DNA of 64,000 bases from contig JABBOT010000015.1 of assembly GCA_016165875.1 (NCBI GenBank), positions 6,801,999-6,865,998 on the forward strand, given 5' to 3'. A program made the position numbers and the translations under genes. The notes beneath the pieces were generated by a model, which was given only the letters and a program-made list of their open reading frames with translations, searched no databases and had not been told where the DNA came from. This DNA is from Acanthopleura granulata (lineage: Eukaryota > Mollusca > Polyplacophora > Chitonida > Chitonidae). Below are positions 1-11,260 of the stretch, piece after piece (the first letter of the stretch is position 1; each line of letters starts with the position of its first letter).

Positions 1-329
1 CAAGCTTTAATAACCATGTTACAAACTTGTGTAAAGCTTGAAGACATACAGTTTATAACTGCAGCCCTGCATATGCTGAATACAACATGGCCGTTATCAT
101 ACTCATTTTGCCTGCATTACCAGAAATGTTGTACCTGTAAAGTATGCTTGGCATGTAAGACGATTTGTCCTCCACAACTGATACTTTATCACCTTAATTT
201 ACTTCTAAAATGCTTTCTTTTTTTCAGGCTACATTTCAGGGCATGTACAGTATTTTACCTTTCATCTGTTTATAATACTGGTATGATTTTAACAGTAATT
301 GCCTAGAAGACATTTAAGCATATACCATA

Positions 330-560
330 ATACTCCTAATTACTGGAACATCTGGTCTGCCCGCTTTTAGCCAATATACATGAAATTCATAACGGGAATA
401 CACAGTTTCTTTTTCTCACCTGGTTAATCTATCTAATGAACGACACATTTATATCTTTACCTGGTTAAAAAACTGGGAGAGCAAGGTAATATTTTGCTTT
501 CAGCACTACTGATTCCTATACATATTCTAAAAAGTACAACTATTAGCACGATTAGGGTAC
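330..560 (+). repeat. Diverged segmental duplicate, copy 1
   Basis: Blocks 'cacagtttctttttctcacc', 'atatctttacctggtt' and 'ttgctttcagcactactgat' recur in the same order in copy 2 at 2700-2925. Confidence 0.6.
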
Positions 561-1089
561 AGTTTTGAAATTTGTGTACAAAGCAGTATGCAATGATATT
601 TTGAGACCAGCTTTATGTCTTTGGATGGACATTAATGATTCTAAACAAACTTCACATATATTTGAACAATGAGCCGTAATTCTTCTGATTACTGAGGACA
701 AATGTTATTCCAGCTGAAAGCAAACGATTACATTTCCTTCCCAGTTTTCTGAAAAGTAAGGAAAAGAAAAGCTATGAATCCCTCTCAGATTTATGTATGT
801 TAATCAGCTAAAAGGGGCAGATCAGGTGTCCCCAAAACGAGAAGATTTAGGGTACTACCGCAACCAATCAACAAGAACGGTTATCAGCTCAAATTACAAA
901 CATTGGTATAAACTCCACAGTTAAGGATACCAGTTACAAAGGCAGTTTGACAGTTCATAATGTAAACATGTCACAAAACTAACATTAGATATTCAGAGCA
1001 TCCTGCCAGCTCCACTGATTCAGCTGTCACCTGGTCAAGGCAATGAGAATAAAAATAAAAGCATATTTTAATTTGTCTTCCGTTGAATT

Positions 1090-1400
1090 AATTCATACCC
1101 ATTATACAGGAGCTAAAAAATTAGCTTAACCTTCCATCCAAGCATGAGCATTTACAGACCATACCTTAAGACTAGGGAGGTTAAAAAAAAAAAGCTAGAC
1201 CTTCAATCCATGTATTGGCATGTAGAGCCCAATATACAGGAGCTGAAAAAAGAAAAAAACAAAACCAAAAAACAAAAAAAAACCTAACAAGCTCCATCCG
1301 AGCATGTACATTTACACACATGCACCAACTGGTACAGTACCATACCTTAGACAATGGAGCTAAACACACAAGTTAACCCTTTCCACCCTTGTACATTGAG
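1090..1400 (+). repeat. Diverged ~150-bp tandem repeat, about two copies
   Basis: 'tccatccaagcatgagcatt' / 'ccataccttaagactaggg' at 1130-1180 correspond to 'tccatccgagcatgtacatt' / 'ccataccttagacaatgg' at 1293-1355. 'atacaggagctgaaa' also repeats. A-rich spacers interrupt the units. Confidence 0.5.
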
Positions 1401-2699
1401 AGCCAAGTATACCAGAGCTTAAAAAAAAAAAATATTCTTAACCGGACTCCGATATTGCTACCGACACTCTCCCTCCCAGTAACTCACCTTACTTTGTATA
1501 TCCACTTTAATAAAGCACTAAATTTAAAAAGTAATACTTACAGTTCCTCACCATGTGTAGGATCTAGACTGTAAGTGTAGATGCAGCTGTACAGTAGGCT
1601 ACATCCTGAATGGCTGTTTCCTAACACTCAGTGTCTGCATACTGCACCCTGGTTGCAGGTTCACAAACTGGAGCATTAATTACTTCATTGCTTAATTACT
1701 ATGTTACTCTTGCCTCCTGAATGTGTCAGCAGCTAGTAACAGATCACCAATACCACCCTGGAACATGGGCTCTCTACCATCACAAACCACAAGGCTGACG
1801 TTAAACATGTACACGTAGTGTGTAAGGTTGGGAAAGAAGTTATCTCCATATATAATTTATAATGAAGTAAATAACCTAAAAAATTGCATGGCATAACAAC
1901 ATCTCCACAACAACATCTAAATTTTGTGGGGTCAGGAGGGAGGAGGGGGGGAGGCACGTATATATGTAGGAAGATACCCAGGGCATTTCTAGCCAATTTC
2001 CTTTTTTTTCAATATTTTTTTTCATCATCAAAGTGCAAAAAAATTCAACTTATTTTATAAAAATTCGGCATAAAATTTATCTAAAACTCAAGTTCCAGAT
2101 ATATTTTGGAGAAAAAAAGCCCAGGCTATATCATTCACATAACCCTCCTGGAAACATGTAAGTTTCAGTCCCCAAAATAATATCTCATGGAATTTATTTG
2201 TCACTCTGTAAAAATACACTTTTCAGAGGCAAAATTTTATGTCCTTTACCTTAGTCACTTTTCACATAACGTACGTGTGTACTCTGTACTCAGCATACAC
2301 ATGTGTATGTTGTGCACGCATATGCTGTACCTTAGCATCTGGCTGTTCCACCCTTCTCAGGGGTTTATAATACAACAATAATTACATTGTGTAAGCTTGG
2401 TCAAGCATGCACATCTAATGGGCTTAGAACGCAGTTGATCCCTCTAAATCTAACCTGGAATGCTAAATGGTGACGGCAGATTTGTAATATATGTACATAA
2501 ATATATGTAAGTAATGGCCAATCTAGTGCACAAGTATATTAGTGCATATAGCATTTATACTGCAGTCTTACTGAACATCAAGCTGACCATCCTGGTCTCT
2601 GTGTACACATATGGTGTTACAATGACCCGAAACAGTACATTTCTTAGGAGCAAATACATATATTATAAATCACCGTTGTTGGTGAGAATTTTGCACATA

Positions 2700-2925
2700 G
2701 CCTAATTCTTCTAATTTTGAGGATATCTAGTCGGATGTTTTTACATTTTTCTGCATTCTGAAAATGCAACAGGAGTACACAGTTTCTCTTTTTTTCACAC
2801 GGTGAGTTTATTTAATGAGCCTTAGTATTCAGATCTTTACTTTTTAGAAGAAGAAAAGTGGAAGACAAGAGCAATATTTTTGCTTTCAACACTACTAACA
2901 ATGATTCCAAAAAATAACTATATTA
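2700..2925 (+). repeat. Diverged segmental duplicate, copy 2
   Basis: 'cacagtttctctttttttca', 'cagatctttactttttagaa' and 'ttgctttcaacactactaac' match copy 1 at 330-560. The ~2.3-kb gap between copies also contains 130-bp near-repeats (1085-1400). Confidence 0.6.
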
Positions 2926-3207
2926 CAGTTCCATTTTCCAGTAGGACGTCACGCTACATATATATATACATATATATACCTCCCAAAGAAACGTGAAAAT
3001 AGTACTTTTCTAACATCAACAGAACTCTCAGAACCTGGGGTTAAAAGTGTATCTTGGTTTTGGAGGAAAGTGTAGGCTGGTGTATATAATTGTACACTAC
3101 AGACTGTACATGTAGCTGTAACTTCGCTCCCGCCCAGCCCCCCCCCCCCCCTTTGCACCGCCACTCAAATTTTCCAAAAATCTCCTTCCCCAGAACCCCT
3201 CACACTT

Positions 3208-3475
3208 TGATTTATTTATTTCATTGGTGCTTTACGCCATATTCAAGAATATTTCACTTATACGAAGGCGGCCAGCATTATGGTGGGAGGAAATGAGGCA
3301 GAGGTTATCCACGAGAAAACCCACGACCATCTGCAGAATGCTGGCAGTCCTTCCCACGTACGGCCGGACAGGAAGCCAGCATGAGCTGGAAATGAATTCA
3401 AAGCAACCACACTGATGACAGGCATGACGTCACAACGCCGCGCTGACGCCCTTGGCCACGGAGGCTCCCTAAAAC
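3208..3475 (-). mobile_element. tRNA-derived SINE, near full length
   Basis: Reads tail to head on the plus strand: TTTATTTATTT, 'ttacgccatattcaagaata', the 'ccagcattatggtgggagg' block, then the tRNA-like head ending 'ccacggaggctccc'. This is the main SINE family of the window. On the minus strand its head has a Pol III A box like TGGCTCAGTNGGTTAGCGC and a B box near GAGTTCAAGTCC. Confidence 0.85.
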
Positions 3476-3747
3476 TTTGAAAAGGTCAATTTATTCCCTC
3501 ATTGTACCTCATCGTGATCAGAGTTCCCGAACTGCCAGTTTTTAATGACACATCCATGTACAGGGAACTCCATAATTCAGCAGCGATACAAAGCAGCTGG
3601 TACATTTAGGTTATTGCAAACAGCACTGGTAGTCTCAAACCCAAACTGGTATTAACTACTTCTGAGGAACAGTGTGGAATGTTGATTCATACCACTGTCA
3701 TGACAATTTAATGATTACAACGTAAATACTCGTCCTGAAATGGTATC

Positions 3748-4187
3748 AAAATGCCAATGCAGGCTGATGCCGACATAACCCTAGATCTTCAGCAAAATGC
3801 CAGTGCAGGCATGCTGACATATCCAAGATCTTCAGCAAAATGCCAGTGCAGGCATGCTGACATACCCTAGATCTTCAGCAAAATGCCAGTGTAGGCATGC
3901 TGACATCCCCTAGATCTTTAGCAAAATGCCAGTGCAGGCATGCTGACATCCCCTAGATCTTCAGCAAAATGCCAGTGCAGGCATGCTGACATATCCAAGA
4001 TCTTCAGCAAAATGCCAGTGCAGGCATGCTGACATACCCTAGATCTTCAGCAAAATGCCAGTGTAGGCATGCTGACATCCCCTAGATCTTCAGCAAAATG
4101 CCAGTGTAGGCATGCTGACATGCCCTTGATCTTCAGCAAAAGCCAGTGCAGGCTGATGTCCACAATGACCTTAGATCTTCAGCCAAA
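3748..4187 (+). repeat. 43-bp satellite with 172-bp higher-order period
   Basis: About ten 43-bp units, 'aaaatgccagtgcaggcatg' then 'ctgacat......agatcttcagc', start at 3794, 3837, 3880, 3923, 3966, 4009, 4052 and 4095, with diverged edge units at 3748 and ~4137. Variant order ('atatccaag', 'ataccctag', 'atcccctag', then a fourth) repeats every four units. The units at 3794/3966 and at 3837/4009 are identical, giving a 4 x 43 = 172-bp higher-order repeat. Confidence 0.92.
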
Positions 4188-4304
4188 TCAACCACTGACA
4201 TTATGCATATTTTGGCACCTTCATGATATTACAGGAACATTATCAGACCTGGACTGAAGTTACATGTATTTTATACTTTCTGTTCAGGAAGTCTAGTGCA
4301 GTGT

Positions 4305-4502
4305 AATGAACCAAGTGCCTCTCACCAATGCGATCAACTTCAACCTAGGCTGTTTTTCTCTATGGCCGTATCTGGAAATGTCTGTCAGCAACCTGCTGAT
4401 GGTCGTGGGTTTCCCCTGGGCTCTGCCTGTTTTCTTCCCACCATAACTGCTCGTCGGCATTGTATATGCGAAATATTTTTGAAAATGGCGTTAAGCACTA
4501 AA
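4305..4502 (+). mobile_element. SINE fragment, same family
   Basis: Starts in the head ('gcctctcaccaatgcg') and runs to 'gaaatatttttgaaaatggc'. It lacks the A box and the AATAAA tail. Confidence 0.7.
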
Positions 4503-7100
4503 TATGCACTTTTCTGGGCGAAATTAGATGTCATTTACAGTATTTACTTTTTTCGTTTTTTTACTTCATTGGGCTGAACTACTTTAAGAATTATTTCACT
4601 TCCACAATGGCGGTCAATTTGGTGGGTTAAGAAACGAAAGGCGTGCTCTGAGCATAAAACCATCTGCCATTGGTACTGTATGTTTTGGCATTTCAACAGC
4701 TACATGTAGGCTAACTTGCCCACATGTGACATGCAGGTGTATGTCACATAATCATAAACCACAAGGCCAATGATAAACCTCAAAAAATTCTTTGTTTGGT
4801 GGTAACACACTCCTGGCACATAAAACAGGGTCTGTCAGTCGGTAGAGAAATAGTTTTTTTCATTCTTGCTAATTAATGAAATAGTTAACGACTTTAAAGA
4901 AATTAACAGGGCGAGAAAAACAAAACAAAAAAAAAACATACACAAATACCATCATGGCTACCCAAAATATTTTAGATTGGGGCCCTTTTTAGAAGGGTTC
5001 GTCCGTTTACATGCAACAAACTTATTTTTAATGATGGCCGAACAAACCTTATGCAAGGTAACAAAATGTGTAGTACGACACTACGACCTTTAATTAGCAA
5101 TTTTTCCCCTTACATGTTAAGTAACTGAGGAATTTTTGTGTTTTCATTTACATACGTCCTCATATACACTACCGGTATCTGAAAGCAGAAATGAATTAAC
5201 AACTCCTCTGTATTATTCAATGTACATGTGAATGAATAAGTGCTGTAAAATAATAGCGATTGGTGAAAAGACATCTTATAAAAAACTTATAAACCAATCG
5301 GTGAGGATCCGCTCCTGCTGTCACAATTACAGTATAATATTCATACAAACAGATCTAAACAAGAACCACCCCCCACTTTAATAACAAAGTTTAACTGCCA
5401 CTTTACATGCACAGTATATTAGGGCAATGCTGCGTGAAGACAGCATATGTAACTGTTGGATAACAAACTTTGTGGCTATATGTAGATCTCGGTGGTCTTT
5501 TTTGGTGGTCTGTATTTGACAATATTAAAAAATCTGAACAGTATCTAGTGCTTGCCAATGAATTTGCAAAGATCAACATCACTGCTGCATTGAGCTAATG
5601 CATAGTTCTTAATATGAGAATGCATGTATGTGAACAGAAAACGCTTGATTCCTTGGGTATAGATTCAGTTACTAGGCCATGGAGAAAAATGTGACTGCAC
5701 AGGAATTATACATGTATAGCTGATCAAATGTCAGGAAATTTCTCTGAATTATGACAAAACAAAATGTTCAATATATTTGGAAAAAGTGCAACCCTTTATA
5801 ACTTTTAATACGATTATATTCTGCCTGCTTTCCAAACATTATGATTTTTTCAGGAAATACACAAGTCATCAAATGTCCAGAAATTTCTCTGAATTATGAT
5901 AAAATAAAATTGTCAATATATTTGGAAAAAGTGCAACCCTTTATAATTTTCAACATGATTGTATTCTGACGGCATTCCAAACATTATGATTTTTCATGGA
6001 ATGCATTATGCCGGTATTGTGTATACTGTTAGATGATATATATCTAAACTCTAAAATCCTAATGAGATAGAGACAGTGAGCAGATTTCCTGCTTCTCAAA
6101 TTATGTATATTGAAACAGAACTGTACCCCAAAGAACGCTTTCATGGTAATATGAAATGAATTATTACAGTGAATAGAACAGAGTAACATACGTGTGTTAA
6201 TTCTACTGGATATTACCATAAGCCTTAATTATCTCCTCCATAAAAATTAATATAGCTCATCTAACCCATTAAAAAAACGACAAAAGTTATTCATGAGTAT
6301 AATCATGAGATGAGCAGACACCATTAAGTGACTGTACCATATGTCGACATGGTTGACTGGACACAGCAGATGACGGTCAACCGTGTCCTTTACTACAGCC
6401 TTATTATTAGCAATTCAAACCTGAGGATTTAATGAACTGTAAAAGAGATACATGTATCCGCTTGAATAAAAAGCATCGAAGTTCTGGACAAAGAAGACGT
6501 CCTTTTTTTGTACACAGACAAGATCTGAGCTCAGAGTGAAATAATAAGTGTTTTGGTTCAGGAAGTACATGTATTTAAATTCATGCAACAAAAGAAAATA
6601 TTAATAAATAAACCAGTTACAAAAGTCATCGTGCCACATGGATTAGGTACATGTGCAGATAATATTAATGTGAGCAGTATCAGATATAGGAGACTGTGAA
6701 CAGATAAACAAGATTTTCATTCATTACAACAGCATTCCTCTACATGATGCAAATGTGAATTCTACACTAGACTTCAGACACCTGTCAGACTTGGTTGAGC
6801 AGAAAGTGAAGCCAGTAATGGGCAGCCCGGGGCTTGTTTTTTTCTGGTTCAGCCGCAAATTGGGCTTGGTGTTGCTTCCATGACAACTTGAGTGAACAGA
6901 AATGTCCTTATCACTGCTGCAGCAACATTTTATTAAGAATTCTTAAGGCCAGGACATGATGAATTTCTACTAGTTCAAATAAATTAAATCGTTGAGGTCT
7001 ATTTTCAAAAATTTATGATAGGCAGGTAAATACACTCAGAAAACAGGCCTCAACATTAAACTTAATTGACGTAAAATTCATAGAAGATCAAATCATAGCA
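4503..7100. other. Non-coding, no supported gene
   Basis: AT-rich with the 143-bp duplication at 5721-6003. No ORF has a protein-like composition. Confidence 0.4.
5721..6003 (+). repeat. ~143-bp tandem duplication
   Basis: Two copies beginning at about 5721 and 5865, each with 'aaatttctctgaattatgac', 'caatatatttggaaaaagtg', 'caaccctttataa' and 'ccaaacattatgattttt'. High similarity implies a fairly recent event. Confidence 0.85.
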
Positions 7101-7133
7101 AAGCAAACCCTGGGTTACTCTATATGAGATTAC

Positions 7134-7211
7134 CTCGGTTACCATTTCAATGGTGTTCAGCAGCCTATACACCTGTAATTTTCTCACAGCTGTCACCGGC
7201 TGTCGTACAAA
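7134..7211 (-). CDS. Possible second exon of the unidentified minus-strand gene
   Basis: 78 nt between an acceptor 'cctcttag' and a donor 'gag|gtaatc', phase 0 at both ends, as the exon at 9989-10075 requires. It encodes FVRQPVTAVRKLQVYRLLNT then IEMVTE, a helical, charged composition in keeping with the first exon. The polypyrimidine tract is short and the donor is not ideal, so the call rests mainly on frame and phase agreement. Confidence 0.3.
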
Positions 7212-7714
7212 CTAAGAGGCAGATGTTACCAGTAGTTTTCATTGCACAGCAACAGCTTTAACCACAGCCAATGTGTAGCCAGATTCTGAACACAGCTAAC
7301 ATCGGACAAAAACACCACTGTACCCTAATTCCTCCACCTGTTCACAGGTGCGATCTGAGTGACTTTCAATACAATTATCGTAATGCACAAATTTTATTTA
7401 ATTCACTTCTGGAGACAAAACAACAAACTGTATGGGTTAGCCACATCTAAAGCTTCACAATATTAAAGTATAATTGTAACAGTGAACACAGAACAATACC
7501 CTCAGGATATCTTTGAATAAACATCTCGCAAACACGCTAACAGTTCAAGAATTAAACTATTGTGCGCATGGATGAATTTTTAAAAATTTATTAATATATG
7601 ATACATGTTCATGTATGAAATCAAAGATATAGAGGAGGTCTGTTCAGTCCTAAGATTTGCATATTAAATTCTAGCCTTATCACTGATATGTCCTTCAATA
7701 CTACATTTGGTGCT

Positions 7715-7852
7715 GAAGTATTCCTCCACACCAAGGTGGCCGCTGTGAGTTCAAGGCCAGCTCATGCTGACTTCCTCTCCGGCAATTGAACAAGTGAAAT
7801 ATTCTTGAGTATGGCGTAAAACACCAATCGAATCAAATAAATAATACATTTC
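7715..7852 (+). mobile_element. SINE with internal deletion
   Basis: The head half joins directly to the 3' part: 'ggcttcctctccgg'-like sequence is followed at once by 'aagtgaaatattcttgagta' and AATCAAATAAATAATA. About 110 bp of the body is missing. Confidence 0.75.
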
Positions 7853-9127
7853 TCCAGTAGGGAATCCTACATTAACCTCCTAAGATTATTTCAAGAATGA
7901 GGCAAAATGAGCCTTTCAGTCATGGATGAAACTTTAGGTCTTTTACCATATTATTAAATAGTCATAAACTAAGGCTGTGATTTATTAGATATACAGTAGT
8001 TGGCCATTTATTAACAGATTCAGTCTGACACTAAGCATTTAATATTAAACCTGACGTACATTCTACATGTATGGCCAAATGCTAGCATTTAATTATTGGA
8101 CCCTTATACAGGATGGGCATCAAGTTCGAAGTCTTAATTTGAGTATATTTTTGTTACACAGACGTGGCCAGCTGGCGATCCTTCCCATGTACACCATGTT
8201 TAACCAGAGAGGTTTGTCATTAAAGTTACCCATCCAATGTTACTAGCTCTCACTAAGTAGCTCTTCATTCACCTGCTTTGAAAGAAGGGTACAGCACTAA
8301 TTTCAAATACAACTAGGTTCACGAATTTCCATTTTGAGCTTCATGAATACTGAGCCCAATAGTAGCTGTCAAATGTACAGGTTTGAATGCCACTGGGCAT
8401 TTCTGCAAAGATGATATTCGTAGTTTTGCAGTGATGTTGTAGCAGCTTTGAACCAACAAGCCAGATACACGTAGCTGTTTCAACTGTGCATGACCGACAT
8501 TCTTTTGCAGGTGGATGAACAGTTCCTTGGGGCTATGTTAACAGCATTGTAACCGTAGGCAGTGACACACAACTCATCCCATTTCGGCCTTTATGTGTCT
8601 GTTTCACATTTGAGACTATGCCTGAGCTCTGGGACTGTTTCAAGTGGAAAACTCATTGAAACATACAGAAACACAATTAGAACTGAGCTCTATACTGGGT
8701 TGTCGCCAAAGTCTGTAACTTTATAAAAGAATGGGAGCAGTGACCATGTGCTTTTGTTTATCTACCGTATGACACGTTCTGCTCATGCGCAGTTATGCGC
8801 AACTCAAAACCGCTATCTGGCTTATCAACAGAGCTGTCTTTGGTCACGGGCCTACTATACTGGTGGTGAAGGCAAAGCAAATTTATCCCAGGCGAGATTG
8901 GTCTTCCATAATACTTTGACATAGAAAATGAAAATTTAAACTTTTATACATATTTCTTGAAAAGTAATAAGAATTTGTCTACACTTCAAATATGACAGTT
9001 TCAGTGACTGCAGTTCATTAAACTTTAGAAATTGGCAATAATCAGCAATTCGCCCATTTAGCCCAATGTTATGTATCAGTCACCTCAGGTCCCTTGCGAA
9101 ATACCCGGATGCTCAAAACTACAGATG

Positions 9128-9538
9128 CAATAAGCCTAATCGGCATTGGAGCCATCTCACAAGATTACCGCTGTTTGGGCCAGATATGAGTGCGTGTTTT
9201 TGCAATTTAATGCAAAATAACACTAAAGACAGGATTTCAGGCAGTCGCGACAGATTACACATCTGACACACACGATTCCTTTTCTTCGTTATTTTTCTGG
9301 ACTTTGCTCACACAAAACGTAGTTAAAGAGAGTTTCCAGGTGTCAGGATGGTTACAAGTCCACCGCAGGCAGAGAGCCCTTTGGTCTTTAGCTAAACCAG
9401 AATGCCCTGCATTGGATTGTTGCCATGTAGCGACTTCTGGAAATCACGTCTTTTAAGCATTATTTTGGGTTGGTTTGACTCGCCCAAACAGCGCTAATCT
9501 CGCGAGACGGCTCCAATGTCGATTCGGCTTATAAGATT
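9128..9538. repeat. Foldback element, arms ~125 bp
   Basis: The left arm from 9131 ('aataagcctaatcggcattg', 'gagccatctcacaagattac', 'cgctgtttgggcc') is the inverted complement of the right arm ending at about 9535 ('ggctccaatgtcgattcggc', 'ttat'). Pairing continues inward through 'caaaataacactaaagac' versus its partner near 9445. The spacer is about 150-200 bp. No ORF was seen. It looks like a MITE/foldback transposon. Confidence 0.75.
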
Positions 9539-9988
9539 CAACGAAGAAGAAAACGAGAATATTTATTCCGTTTTTGTGATATTATGTAAATGGTGTTTCG
9601 TGTCTGCATGTTTATATGCCAGCATCATTTGAATGGCTTATAAAGGCAGACAGCTTCGAGTGACAGTCGGGATTTGTAAAGTTGAGGCTGATGTAACGTG
9701 GGAGCACTAGTCCCAGTAGAGCTGACATAATTTCAATGAAGAATCTGTTTCTTACACTGAACATCCGACAAGTAGGCCAACAACTAACAGGGCATCAATA
9801 ACGTCTTTACAGAAGCCCGTTTTTTCTTTGTGAATTCACGTATAAAAGCTTCACGCTTTCTCGTAGCGGAACTCTTCGGGTATTATTTAGTGATCAGTTT
9901 TCGTTACGGCAGCAACACGGGTGTTCTCCCAGTCACAAAAGACGCATTCTACGCAGATTGGCTTCGAAACGTAACATTCAAAACTTAC

Positions 9989-10075
9989 CTCTAAGATGTA
10001 TTGCAATTTTCTCTCGAAGCAGACGTATATATTGTCCATTTCGGCCGAACTGACGAGGCTGACTTGTCTTGACAT
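9989..10075 (-). CDS. Probable first coding exon of an unidentified gene
   Basis: 87 nt (29 codons, phase 0) from ATG at 10075 to the strong donor 'gag|gtaagt'. It encodes MSRQVSLVSSAEMDNIYVCF followed by ERKLQYILE. The surroundings (about 9,800-10,200) are richer in GC and CpG, like a promoter. The peptide looks amphipathic and helical, and I do not recognise the family. Downstream exons should lie at lower coordinates on the minus strand; only one weak candidate (7134-7211) fits in phase. It could be a chance ORF before a GT, but the combination of ATG, open frame, consensus donor and local GC rise argues for a real exon. Confidence 0.5.
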
Positions 10076-10777
10076 CAATAACTTTTCGTTGTTGTTGCTC
10101 TAACTGTTCGACAGGGAGAAGAGAGAGCCATCGCAATCGAACAAGAATTATCTCCCCTTGGCGGAACAGCTGTCCGTTTTCCAGAATGAGTTATTTAGCC
10201 TTGTCTAAGATTCCAACCCTCCAGGGGGACACAAACCTGAAGGGTCTCTTGCTGGAAGGCTGATGCATTTGCTCCCTCCCCCCCCCCCCTACAGATGTGA
10301 AGGGTGGGGAAGGGAAGGGAAAGGGTGGAAAGTAGGGGGATTATTTAACACTGGTGTAGCTTACATGAGAGAAAATTACTGGAAGGTGTAGTTTACCTTC
10401 AGTTAGATTAGTCTTATAGTTTTCTTGTTGTTTTTTTTTTTGTCTTAAATTCTGAATTCGTCTTCGTCACACTTAGACAGTAATGACGATCATCAGCCGA
10501 TTTTAAACTTGTTTTTCTTCTTCTCCTCCAAGGAGGAATAAAATTTCCATTGTTCGACGGATTATAACTTAGACTTAACCGCCTCGCCCCAATTCAATTC
10601 CCCACCCCCTTTTACCAACACCTGATGCCGCTTAGGTAGGTGAAATTTGGAGGTGATCTCATAGCGATTCATTTCCACTGATCCAATTGTTTGTCTTTGT
10701 TTCCATCACGCTTAATGACACTTTCATCATTTTGTCAGCCATGTCATAACACTGTACATCACTTGTCTTTGTAAACT

Positions 10778-11038
10778 GTAGCAGCTCAGTTGGTTAGCGC
10801 GCCAGACAGCGTAATGACCCAGAAGCCTCCCACCAATGTGGTTGCTGTGAGTTCAAGTCCAGCTCATGCTGGTTTCCTCTATGGTCGTATGTGGGAAGAT
10901 CTGCCAGCAACCTGTGGATGGTCGCGGGTTTCCCTTGCGCTTTGCCAGCTTTCCTCCCACAATAATGCTGGCTGCCGTCGTATAAGTGAAATATTCTTGA
11001 GTACGTCGTAAAACACCAATCAATGAAATCAGTCAAAT
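10778..11038 (+). mobile_element. tRNA-derived SINE, full length
   Basis: Intact A box region 'gctcagttggttagcgcgcc', B box 'gtgagttcaagtcc', the full body and 'gtaaaacaccaatcaatgaa' tail. It is one of the best-preserved copies. Confidence 0.88.
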
Positions 11039-11044
11039 CAACCT

Positions 11045-11260
11045 TATTTATTTATTTATTTCACTGTTGCTTTATAATGTCGTACTCAGGAATTTAAATC
11101 GCTTTTACAATTGGCAGTCAGTTTTATGAGTGGAGGAGCCTCAAGTGCCTGGAATAAACCATCAACTCTTGGCAAGCTACTGATGACCATACCCAATTGA
11201 CGCACAGACATGCACACCATACTGGTGGAAAACAAATGGTCCTCAACGAACGTTCAACAG
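11045..11260 (-). repeat. Degenerate second SINE-like repeat
   Basis: Starts with TTTATTTATTTATT and a diverged tail. It ends with 'gtggaaaacaaatggtcctc', a block also found at about 18200-18230, 18755-18790, 30620-30645 and 43705-43725. It appears to be a different short repeat from the main SINE. Confidence 0.5.

Larger units (their letters stand above)
1..3200. other. Gene-free AT-rich stretch
   Basis: Apart from the duplications listed, I see no convincing exon. Minus-strand donor-like sites exist (near 1481 and 1540), but the implied intron of 24 nt is impossible. It may be intron or 3' UTR of the unidentified minus-strand gene. Confidence 0.4.

Noticed and set aside
1517..1570. Two minus-strand mini-exons whose joined peptide would read LDPTHGEEL-ALLKWIYKV
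   Set aside because: Phases match, but the implied intron is only 24 nt, too short for splicing, and no further exons support it.
3748..4187. CRISPR-like array
   Set aside because: The units are contiguous 43-bp tandem repeats with no unique spacers, in eukaryotic DNA; this is a satellite.
8514..8553. Possible plus-strand terminal exon after 'ttcttttgcag' encoding VDEQFLGAMLTAL
   Set aside because: Only 13 codons, with no upstream exon found on that strand; an acceptor-like match by chance is likely.
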